NCBI GenBank assembly: GCA_041392205.1
Contig: JAWKMO010000004.1
Location: forward strand, 142,244-206,243
Reading direction: 5' to 3'
Length of the DNA: 64,000 nt
From: Halomarinibacterium sp041392205
GTDB lineage: Bacteria > Bacteroidota > Bacteroidia > Flavobacteriales > Flavobacteriaceae
Shown here: positions 1-7,136 of the stretch, in pieces
Layout: every line of letters begins with the position of its first letter
How positions within the stretch are numbered: position 1 is the stretch's first letter
Notes under the pieces: generated by a model
Told to the model about the DNA's origin: nothing
Database searches by the model: none
Seen by the model: only the letters and a program-made list of their open reading frames with translations
Position numbers and translations under genes: made by a program

Positions 1-644
1 TCGATAAAACCTTAAAACGCCTTTCTTTTAGAGATGAAAGTGATATACACTCTTTTGTTGCCATCTCTCAGCAAAATGATCTTTTAGCGGCACTTAAAGA
101 GATTGTTGCGTTAAAAGACATAGGACTTATAGTTATGGGTACTAAGGGAAGTACAGACGCTCTCAATATTTCCTTTGGCAGTAATACTGTTGCTGTTATG
201 GAAAAAATACGAAATTGTCCCGTTTTAGCGATTCCGAAAGGAACCGTGTTTAAATCGGTCACTGAAATAGTTTTTCCAACAAGTTTTAAAACACACTTCA
301 AAAAAAGAGAATTAGATTACTTAATAGCTATTGCAAGAATCACCAACGCACCCATTCGCATACTCCATATTAATGAAGAAACAGCGTTAACAGATAAACA
401 GCTTAACTTTAAGTCCTTACTTGAAGAATATTTTGATGTTTTGGAATATAGTTTTCACTTTGTTGAGAGTAAAAATATTAATGAAGGAGTGGCCTTATTT
501 ATTCAAAGTCGAAACAGTGGCATGGTAGCTTTCATTAATAAAAAACACACCTTCTTTTCAACATTATTTTCAAAACCTTTAGTAAAAGAATTAGGACTCA
601 ACGCAAAAATACCCATACTAGCCCTCCACGATTTTAGAAATTAA
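1..644 (+). CDS. Universal stress protein, C-terminal part (5' end cut by window)
   Basis: The reading frame is open from the left edge of the window, so the start lies outside it. The visible 214 codons hold the end of one UspA-fold domain with the ATP-binding signature G-x2-G-x9-G-S-N (GTKGSTDALNISFGSNT, encoded near 138-188), followed by CPVLAIPKG and then a second, more divergent Usp half of about 130 residues. This tandem arrangement is typical of Bacteroidota Usp proteins, which are cytoplasmic ATP-binding stress factors with no agreed biochemical role. The next gene starts 3 nt downstream, so it probably heads an operon with the ATP-cone nuclease and the metallo-hydrolase. A second Usp gene lies at 3532-4344 on the other strand. 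The family is clear; the physiological role is inference. Confidence 0.88.
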   Translation, partial: DKTLKRLSFRDESDIHSFVAISQQNDLLAALKEIVALKDIGLIVMGTKGSTDALNISFGSNTVAVMEKIRNCPVLAIPKGTVFKSVTEIVFPTSFKTHFKKRELDYLIAIARITNAPIRILHINEETALTDKQLNFKSLLEEYFDVLEYSFHFVESKNINEGVALFIQSRNSGMVAFINKKHTFFSTLFSKPLVKELGLNAKIPILALHDFRN

Positions 645-647
645 TCT

Positions 648-1475
648 ATGGATACCGCTAATTTTGATATTGTAAAATCGTCTGGAAAAGTGGTGAAATT
701 TTCCATGGAAAAACTCCAAAATTCTTTGCAAAGAAGTGGCTCCGATGCGAAAACCATTCAACAAATTATAAACACCGTAAGGGATGAGTTGTATCAAGGG
801 ATTTCCACCAAAGAAATTTATAATAGAGCCTTTGCATTACTCAAAAAAAAGAAATCCATTTTTGCTTCTAAATACAAATTGAAAAAAGCCATTTATGAGT
901 TAGGACCTACCGGATTTCCTTTTGAGCGTTTTGTGGGTTCTTTATTAGAATACTCTGGATATGACGTTAAAGTGGGACAGATAATCCCTGGAAAATGTGT
1001 TAGTCATGAAGTAGATGTTGTGGCACATAAAAAGGAACAACATATTGTAGCTGAATGTAAATTTCATAGTGATCCCAGCAGAAAATGTGATGTAAAAGTA
1101 CCCCTCTATATCCATTCGCGATATCAAGATATCTTAGGCTATAAAGGAAAAGAAATACCCAATGAGGGTTGGGTGGTGACAAACACACAATTTACAAAAG
1201 AGGCATTAAGCTATGGTATTTGTGCAGGATTGTTTTTACTAAGCTGGGATTTTCCAAAAAACGACGGATTAAAAGATAGAATAGATAGATTAGGCTTATA
1301 TCCCATTACCGTTTCTACATTGCTTACCAATAGGGAAAAAACATTTTTATTAAGTAGAGACATTGTTTTATGTAGGCAATTGCATAAGGATAATTTTTAT
1401 TTGGACCATTTGGGTATTTCTGAAAACCGAAAAGAACGAATTTTAAAAGAGGTCGCTATGCTTTGTAATTTCTAA
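648..1475 (+). CDS. ATP-cone domain fused to a PD-(D/E)xK (Mrr-like) endonuclease
   Basis: A 275-residue soluble protein. Residues about 6-85 match an ATP-cone: the VKSSGKVVKF start, helices ending in ASKYKLKKA. This domain senses ATP/dATP in ribonucleotide reductases and NrdR. Residues about 86-200 look like a restriction-endonuclease fold: E93 in FERFVG, then EVDVVA with D123, then AECKFH with E136 and K138, which is the expected E...D...ExK catalytic layout. The rest has no domain I recognise. It sits 3 nt after the Usp gene and 3 nt before the metallo-hydrolase, so the three are probably co-transcribed. No methyltransferase is nearby, so a classical restriction role is unlikely. A nucleotide-gated DNA- or RNA-cleaving stress effector is possible, but that is inference. 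Confidence 0.8.
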   Translation: MDTANFDIVKSSGKVVKFSMEKLQNSLQRSGSDAKTIQQIINTVRDELYQGISTKEIYNRAFALLKKKKSIFASKYKLKKAIYELGPTGFPFERFVGSLLEYSGYDVKVGQIIPGKCVSHEVDVVAHKKEQHIVAECKFHSDPSRKCDVKVPLYIHSRYQDILGYKGKEIPNEGWVVTNTQFTKEALSYGICAGLFLLSWDFPKNDGLKDRIDRLGLYPITVSTLLTNREKTFLLSRDIVLCRQLHKDNFYLDHLGISENRKERILKEVAMLCNF

Positions 1476-1478
1476 CTC

Positions 1479-2849
1479 ATGCGAAAAGCAAAAATACATT
1501 TCTTAGGTGCTTCAGGAACCGTTACAGGATCTAAGTTTGTTATGGAAACTCCCGAAATTAATCTTATGATTGATTGTGGTGTTTTTCAGGGTTTAAAGGA
1601 ACTTAGACTGCATAACTGGGAAGCTATTCCTTTTGATGTTTCAACTTTAGATTATGTGTTGCTTACCCATGGACATTTAGATCATTGCGGTTACCTTCCT
1701 AGGCTTATTATGCAGGGCTTTCAGGGTAAAATTTTAGGAACACCTCCTACCTTGGCTATTGCTGAAATTATATTGCGTGACAGTGCTAAAATACACGAAG
1801 AGGAAGCAGAACGAGCCAATAAAGAAGGCTACTCTTCTCACAATCCTGCAGTGCCATTTTATACTTTGGATGACGTTTTAAGAACCTTGCCAAAATTTGA
1901 AAGCACCCCTAAAGAAACTTGGATCCCTCTTTCAGAACATATAAAATGTCGCTTTATGTATAATGGGCATATTATTGGATCTACATTCATAGAGCTTCAA
2001 ATTTTTGAAAAAACTTTTGTCTTTTCGGGAGATATAGGAAGAAAACAAGATTACTTACTGTATCCACCAAAGAAACCTCGATGGGCAGATTATCTTTTTA
2101 TGGAAAGCACCTATGGAAATAAATTACACCCAAAAGAAAGTGTTTCAGAAAAATTAACCGAATTAATAAACACTACAATTTACAATAGGGGAACGCTTAT
2201 TATTCCATCGTTTGCTGTGGAACGGTTACAGGTGTTAATGTATTTACTGTGGAAGTTGTATCAACAAAATGCCATACCCAATATTCCCATATTTGTGGAT
2301 AGTCCCATGGGAAATAATGTGACCCATATTTTTGAACAATTTCCACAGTGGCATAAATTGAATACGCAAGAAATTCATGCCCTTAAAAGCCGAATGAACA
2401 TAGTTACCTCTTATAAAGAAACTTGGGAAATTATAGATAATCCAAGACCCAAGGTCGTAATAGCGGGTAGTGGCATGGTTACAGGAGGGCGAGTTTTAAC
2501 CTATTTGAAACAATGCATCGATGATCCTGTAACGACTATTTTATTAGTAGGATTTCAAGCAGAAGGTACTAGAGGTAGGCAGCTTTTGGAAGGAGCTCAT
2601 GAAATTAAATTTTTTGGAAAATACTACCCTGTTAAAGCAAAGGTTCATCACTTGGAAAGTTTGTCGGCGCATGCCGATCAAACCTATCTATTGGATTGGG
2701 TGAAGGATATAAAAAACATCCCCGAAACGGTATTTTTAATTCACGGCGAACCCACTTCTAGTGACGCATTAAGAGTAAAAATTAAAAACACCTATGGTTG
2801 GAAAGTGCACCTTCCAAAGCTTTACGAAACAATAGAACTATTTCTTTAA
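1479..2849 (+). CDS. MBL-fold beta-CASP metallo-hydrolase (RNA-processing type)
   Basis: A 456-residue cytoplasmic protein of the beta-CASP branch of metallo-beta-lactamases, the CPSF/YSH1-like RNase group. The zinc-binding HxHxDH motif is THGHLDHCGYLP (H64, H66, D68, H69). Further metal ligands are expected in NGHIIGS and FSGDIGR. The beta-CASP part shows ESTYG, SFAVER, SGMVTGGR and the terminal SAHAD plus HGE histidine motifs. Length and motif order match the family of Bacteroidota and archaeal-type exonuclease-like proteins. It is the third gene of a tight run (3-nt gaps) after Usp and the ATP-cone nuclease. A role in RNA decay under stress is plausible. The family call is firm; substrate and direction of cleavage are unknown. 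Confidence 0.88.
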   Translation: MRKAKIHFLGASGTVTGSKFVMETPEINLMIDCGVFQGLKELRLHNWEAIPFDVSTLDYVLLTHGHLDHCGYLPRLIMQGFQGKILGTPPTLAIAEIILRDSAKIHEEEAERANKEGYSSHNPAVPFYTLDDVLRTLPKFESTPKETWIPLSEHIKCRFMYNGHIIGSTFIELQIFEKTFVFSGDIGRKQDYLLYPPKKPRWADYLFMESTYGNKLHPKESVSEKLTELINTTIYNRGTLIIPSFAVERLQVLMYLLWKLYQQNAIPNIPIFVDSPMGNNVTHIFEQFPQWHKLNTQEIHALKSRMNIVTSYKETWEIIDNPRPKVVIAGSGMVTGGRVLTYLKQCIDDPVTTILLVGFQAEGTRGRQLLEGAHEIKFFGKYYPVKAKVHHLESLSAHADQTYLLDWVKDIKNIPETVFLIHGEPTSSDALRVKIKNTYGWKVHLPKLYETIELFL

Positions 2850-2901
2850 TAATTTTTAAAATGAATAGTGCAAACGAGTTAAATAATTAAAAATTCATGA
2901 T

Positions 2902-3531
2902 ATGAAAAAATTGGCCCTCTTACTACTCGCTCCATTTTTGGTAGCCTGTTCTTCAACAAGGTTAATAGATCAATGGAAAAGCTCTGAAACTCCTGTATAT
3001 GAGGCTCATAAAATTTTAGTAATTGGAATGAGTTCTCAAACTGAGGTACGCAGAAATTTTGAAGAAATTCTTTCGGCATCTTTAGAAAAAGAAGGTATTG
3101 TTGCCGTACGAAGTATCGATTTTTTTGAAAATGTTTTTCAAGTGGAAGAAAAAACGGAAAAAGAAATGGATTTAATAGAAAATTCTTTGCTTGAGGCAGG
3201 ATTTGATAGTGTGTTGTTTTCAAAAGTGACAGGTTCGGAAGAAAAGGTAACGATGACGCAAGCGATATCGAATTTCTCAAGCGAATTCCTGAACTTCAAG
3301 GAATATTATGTAGAAAACCAAAATGTTTATACTTCAAGACAAACAGAGAGTTATAAAGTATTTCATACAGAAACCACCGTATTTTGTATCTGTGAAGGCA
3401 AAGAAAGAGAACTTCTTTGGAAAGGTAAGATCGATTTGGTAGGACCAGAAAAGTCTAACAAAGCCATTAAAGAGTATGTCCGTGTATTAATTAAATCTCT
3501 TAAGCAAAGTGAAATTGTTATTGTGGAGTAA
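2902..3531 (+). CDS. Predicted lipoprotein, DUF4136-like
   Basis: A 209-residue protein with a lipoprotein signal peptide: a short charged start, hydrophobic LALLLLAPFLVAC and a lipobox cysteine at residue 16 followed by SSTR. The mature part resembles DUF4136-type proteins, with a VIGMSSQTEVRRNFEE segment and alternating helices and strands, so an outer-membrane- or periplasm-facing anchor is likely. Function is unknown. It is 52 nt downstream of the metallo-hydrolase and may belong to the same stress operon. Its stop codon abuts the stop of the convergent universal stress gene with no gap and no visible terminator hairpin. Confidence 0.7.
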   Translation: MKKLALLLLAPFLVACSSTRLIDQWKSSETPVYEAHKILVIGMSSQTEVRRNFEEILSASLEKEGIVAVRSIDFFENVFQVEEKTEKEMDLIENSLLEAGFDSVLFSKVTGSEEKVTMTQAISNFSSEFLNFKEYYVENQNVYTSRQTESYKVFHTETTVFCICEGKERELLWKGKIDLVGPEKSNKAIKEYVRVLIKSLKQSEIVIVE

Positions 3532-4344
3532 CTATTTTAACACTAATAAAGGAACTCGGCTCTCATAACTTAGTTGTGGCGTATCTGTTCCCGAAAAAAT
3601 CCGTTCAAAAAAGGATTTAGGTTTTATAAAAATTGCGTGCATATCTACCGAAAATAATTGCTCAAAACTACTTACAGCTTCTGGGGTTGGTACAGCTTCA
3701 ATAGCGTGGTATTTTATTTCAGAAAAATCACTTAAAATAGGGCTATGGGGCATTTGTTTGGTGGTGTCAAGTTGCAACACTTGTAAAGAAACCTTATTTC
3801 CTTTTATCATGTCACCAATGGGCGATAAGGCCTCTGGATGTATATCGTCTTCTTCTTTTAATGTAAATAGTAAAGATGCAAATCCGTTAAATGTATAATT
3901 TTCTGGAATAACCAGAATAGGATGTTGCACATTACGAATCACTTTTAAAGTGTTGCTGCCAAAGAGTACTTCGTCTGCGCCAGTAGCACCGTTGGTACCC
4001 ATTATAATAAGTTCAATATTTTTGGAATGAATTATTTGCTGAATCGCATCAACAAAAACATCAAAATCAAAAATGCCTTCAAAAGTAAACGATTCTGAAG
4101 CATATTTTTTTGAATATGCCCCCACCAATGCATCTAATTGTTTTTTATTGTCTTGTGCAATCGAGGCATAGATAGTACTATCAATAGGGGAGGCAGTATA
4201 AATATCGCTGGAAACAAATTCAGACGGTTTTTGGACGTTCAAAAAGTAAAATTCACAAGTTTTTCCTTTAAAGAAATCCATGGCATAATTAATAGCATTT
4301 AAGGAATTTTTCGAAAAATCGGTGGGCAAAAGAATACGTCTCAT
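3532..4344 (-). CDS. Universal stress protein, tandem Usp domains
   Basis: A 270-residue protein with two Usp domains. The first (residues 1 to about 148) begins RRILLPTDFS and carries the ATP-loop signature GTNGATGADEVLFGSN followed by HPILVIPE. The second half is degenerate and lacks the glycine motif. I take the ATG at 4344; a GTG one codon upstream is also open. It is divergent from ccoI, and the 150-bp gap holds an FNR-like palindrome at 4426-4437 plus a near-consensus -7 box, TATCTTTA on this strand (4363-4370). Usp genes next to cbb3 loci are often induced by oxygen limitation in other bacteria, so co-regulation with ccoI is a reasonable inference. Confidence 0.88.
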   Translation of the reverse strand: MRRILLPTDFSKNSLNAINYAMDFFKGKTCEFYFLNVQKPSEFVSSDIYTASPIDSTIYASIAQDNKKQLDALVGAYSKKYASESFTFEGIFDFDVFVDAIQQIIHSKNIELIIMGTNGATGADEVLFGSNTLKVIRNVQHPILVIPENYTFNGFASLLFTLKEEDDIHPEALSPIGDMIKGNKVSLQVLQLDTTKQMPHSPILSDFSEIKYHAIEAVPTPEAVSSFEQLFSVDMHAIFIKPKSFFERIFSGTDTPQLSYESRVPLLVLK

Positions 4345-4425
4345 CACATTTAAATTTAACTATAAAGATACACTCGTTTTTACTCTTTTTAAATGATTTT
4401 GCTCAGTTTGGGAAAACTTTATTAC

Positions 4426-4468
4426 TGATATATGTCATTTATTAATAAAATGATTCAAAGCATTTTTG
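4426..4468 (+). promoter_or_regulatory. FNR/Crp-like palindrome and -7-like box upstream of ccoI
   Basis: TGATATATGTCA (4426-4437) matches the FNR core TGAT-N4-ATCA with one mismatch. CATTTTTG (4461-4468) resembles the Bacteroidota -7 element TAnnTTTG with one mismatch. The two centres are 33 bp apart, exactly as in the element before ccoS. The start of ccoI is 27 nt after the box. The site lies midway to the divergent universal stress gene and could serve both. Binding by an FNR-type regulator is inference from the motif. Confidence 0.55.
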
Positions 4469-4494
4469 CGAAGAAATTATAACGAGTTATCGCT

Positions 4495-6867
4495 ATGCCC
4501 AATTGCTTCCATTGTGGAGATTCTTGTAAAGAAGTAATACTACACAAAGAAAAAACCTTTTGTTGTCAAGGCTGTGTTACTGTTTTTGATATTTTAAATG
4601 ACCACGATCTTTCCTATTATTACGAATTAGAAAAAAACCCAGGGATTTCGCCTAACGAGATTGCCAGTAAATTTGACTTTCTAGAAAACCCCTCGATTGT
4701 TGACAAACTACTAGAATTTAATGATGGAAACACACAAGTTGTTTCATTTTTAATTCCCTCCATTCATTGTAGTTCGTGCATTTGGGTTTTGGAAAACTTA
4801 CAAAAGCTATCAAAAGGGGTTCGAACCTCGCAAGTCGATTTTCCAAAGAAAACAGTTCGAATTACTTTTGCTGCGGATGCACTTTCCCTTAAAGAATTGG
4901 TCACCCTTTTAACAAAAATAGGGTACGAACCCTATATCTCTTTAGACAGTTTAGCTTCCAAAAAGCGAACGATAAACAATACACTTATTTACCAATTAGG
5001 GGTCGCGGGATTTGCTTTTGGAAATGTCATGTTTCTCTCATTTCCCGAATATTTTCAAGTAGAAGAATTCTGGTTAGAAAAATTTAAACACCTATTTCGT
5101 TGGCTTATGTTTGCCTTTTCCCTTCCTGTGGTATTTTACTCGGGGAAAGGGTATTTTATTTCGGCCTATAAAGGACTTCGATCCAAAATATTAAATATAG
5201 ACGTTCCTATTGCCTTAGGAATTTCTGTACTATTTATTAGAAGCACACTGGAAATTAGCCTGAATTGGGGTTCGGGGTTTTTTGACAGTCTTACCGGATT
5301 GGTTTTTTTCCTTTTAATGGGTAAATTTTTTCAGCAAAAAACCTATTCCTATCTCTCTTTTGAAAGGGATTACAAATCGTATTTCCCAATTGCCATTACC
5401 CGACTTTCAAAAGAGAACAAAGAAGAACAAGTTCCTATTTATGACGTAAAACAAGGCGATCGATTACTTATTCGGAATAAAGAACTCCTCCCTGTAGACG
5501 CTATTTTATTGAAAGGGAATGCCCTTATAGATTATAGTTTTGTTACCGGAGAAGCAGTGCCTGTACCCAAAATAACTGGTGATAAACTTTTTGCGGGGGG
5601 TAGACAGGAAGGCACAATGATAGAAGTTGAAGTTTTAAAAGAAGTGGCGCAAAGTTACTTAACACAATTATGGAGCAATGAGGTTTTTACCACTAATAAG
5701 CAACATTTGTTTGAACCACTCATAAATAAAATTAGTAAGCATTTTACCATAAGTGTGCTTTCCATTGCCTTTATAGCTGGGTTCTTTTGGTTTGTGGTAG
5801 ATGTTTCAAAAGTATTTCAGGTGGTAACAGCGGTACTCATCGTGGCATGTCCATGTGCTATTGCACTGGCAACACCTTTCACTTTGGGTAATTTGTTGCG
5901 CCTCTTCGGAAGAAATAAATTCTATGTAAAAGATGCTTATATCATTGAACAAATGGAACAAGTAGATACGATTGTTTTTGATAAAACTGGCACCCTAACT
6001 ACCCACGCTAAAAGTAAGATATTTTATGAAGGAATTCCTTTAACAGAAGAAGAATCCACCCTACTTACCAGTTCCCTTAGAGCGTCCAATCACCCTTTAA
6101 GTAGGGCATTGTATGATATTTTAAATAAAAATAACATCACCGTTCTTGATTCTTTTGAAGAAGTTACGGGAAAAGGAATTCTCGCTAGTCATAAAAACCA
6201 ACAAATAAAGATAGGATCTTCCGCCTTTGTTGAGGGAAACACTACTATGGATGAAGCAAATAAAACTTCGGTGTATGTAAGCAGTAACCAGCATTTTAAA
6301 GGGCGGTATGTTTTTCAAAATACCTATCGAGAGGGACTTGCAGAGGTATTTAGTGAGGTATCAAAAACGTATGGGATTATTATTTTAAGTGGGGATAATG
6401 ATGGGGAACGTGGACGTTTAGAAATGATACTCCCAAAGAATGCAGCGCTACATTTTAATCAGAAACCCGATGATAAACTTCAGTTTATAAAAAATTTACA
6501 AAAAGAAGGGAAGAAAGTGATGATGGTAGGGGATGGTTTAAACGATGCAGGAGCCCTCGCACAAAGTGATGTAGGAATTGTTATTTCGGAAAATATTAAT
6601 GTGTTTTCGCCTGCCTGTGATGGTATTTTGGATGCATCAAATTTTGCGCAATTATCTAAATTTTTAAGGATTTCTAAAAAAGGAATGAAGGTTATAAAAT
6701 GGAGTTTTCTCCTATCATTAGGGTACAATCTGGTTGGGCTGGGATTTGCCGTTTCGGGCCACCTTTCTCCTGTAGTTGCGGCTATATTAATGCCTGTAAG
6801 CTCTATTAGTATTGTACTATTTACAACCCTTGCTACTTATTTTATAGGAAAGCATTTTTTTAAATAA
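4495..6867 (+). CDS. ccoI: Heavy-metal (copper) P1B-type ATPase of the cbb3 locus, CcoI/FixI type
   Basis: A 790-residue P-type ATPase that supplies copper for cbb3 oxidase maturation. In order: an N-terminal zinc-ribbon-like metal-binding region (CFHCGDSCK and CCQGC, residues 4-27), an HMA-like domain with the CxxC site HCSSC near residue 93, transmembrane helices from about 160, the actuator with TGEAVP, the membrane CPC motif near 452, the phosphorylation motif DKTGTLT near 496, a nucleotide-binding SNHPLSRA, and the hinge GDGLND near 680. The position before ccoS and ccoN identifies it as CcoI rather than a detoxifying CopA. An FNR-like site precedes it. It is complete, and its length is normal for the subfamily. 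Confidence 0.93.
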   Translation: MPNCFHCGDSCKEVILHKEKTFCCQGCVTVFDILNDHDLSYYYELEKNPGISPNEIASKFDFLENPSIVDKLLEFNDGNTQVVSFLIPSIHCSSCIWVLENLQKLSKGVRTSQVDFPKKTVRITFAADALSLKELVTLLTKIGYEPYISLDSLASKKRTINNTLIYQLGVAGFAFGNVMFLSFPEYFQVEEFWLEKFKHLFRWLMFAFSLPVVFYSGKGYFISAYKGLRSKILNIDVPIALGISVLFIRSTLEISLNWGSGFFDSLTGLVFFLLMGKFFQQKTYSYLSFERDYKSYFPIAITRLSKENKEEQVPIYDVKQGDRLLIRNKELLPVDAILLKGNALIDYSFVTGEAVPVPKITGDKLFAGGRQEGTMIEVEVLKEVAQSYLTQLWSNEVFTTNKQHLFEPLINKISKHFTISVLSIAFIAGFFWFVVDVSKVFQVVTAVLIVACPCAIALATPFTLGNLLRLFGRNKFYVKDAYIIEQMEQVDTIVFDKTGTLTTHAKSKIFYEGIPLTEEESTLLTSSLRASNHPLSRALYDILNKNNITVLDSFEEVTGKGILASHKNQQIKIGSSAFVEGNTTMDEANKTSVYVSSNQHFKGRYVFQNTYREGLAEVFSEVSKTYGIIILSGDNDGERGRLEMILPKNAALHFNQKPDDKLQFIKNLQKEGKKVMMVGDGLNDAGALAQSDVGIVISENINVFSPACDGILDASNFAQLSKFLRISKKGMKVIKWSFLLSLGYNLVGLGFAVSGHLSPVVAAILMPVSSISIVLFTTLATYFIGKHFFK

Positions 6868-6881
6868 TAATAATTACAAAC

Positions 6882-6924
6882 TGATATATATCATATTTTC
6901 AGAATGGCAACCCGTATAATTTTA
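6882..6924 (+). promoter_or_regulatory. FNR-like perfect palindrome and -7 box upstream of ccoS-ccoNOQP
   Basis: TGATATATATCA (6882-6893) is a perfect 12-bp palindrome fitting the FNR core TGAT-N4-ATCA. TAATTTTA (6917-6924) is a near match to TAnnTTTG, and the overlapping TATAAT starts at 6915. The palindrome centre is 33 bp from the box centre, so it would lie near -40 from the predicted transcript start, the classical activator position. ccoS starts 18 nt after the box. It probably drives the oxidase structural genes. Confidence 0.62.
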
Positions 6925-6942
6925 CACAATAATTAACCAGAA

Positions 6943-7134
6943 ATGACAATCATTTACATGCTTCTTGCTATTAGTGTTTCAGTGGCGATTCTATTTTTTA
7001 TTGCTTTTTTAATTTCAGTAAAAAGAGGGCAATATGAAGATACCTATACGCCTTCTGTACGCATGCTTTTTGAAGATGAAGTGATTAAAGAAATTTCTAC
7101 AGATAATCCTAAAACCGAAACTGATAACCAATAA
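6943..7134 (+). CDS. ccoS: cbb3-type cytochrome oxidase assembly protein CcoS
   Basis: A 63-residue protein with one N-terminal transmembrane helix (about residues 3-25) followed by KRGQYEDTYTPSVRMLFEDE. That is the CcoS pattern: helix, then a short cytoplasmic tail with a G-Q-[FY]-[ED]-D motif. CcoS is needed to insert the metal cofactors into cbb3 oxidase. It ends 2 nt before ccoN and follows an FNR-like promoter. Size and context both fit the family. Confidence 0.9.
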   Translation: MTIIYMLLAISVSVAILFFIAFLISVKRGQYEDTYTPSVRMLFEDEVIKEISTDNPKTETDNQ

Positions 7135-7136
7135 TT

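Noticed and set aside
4816..4835. GGTTCGAACCTCG-like stretch resembling a tRNA T-arm
   Set aside because: It lies inside the coding frame of ccoI and no acceptor, D or anticodon arm can be folded around it.
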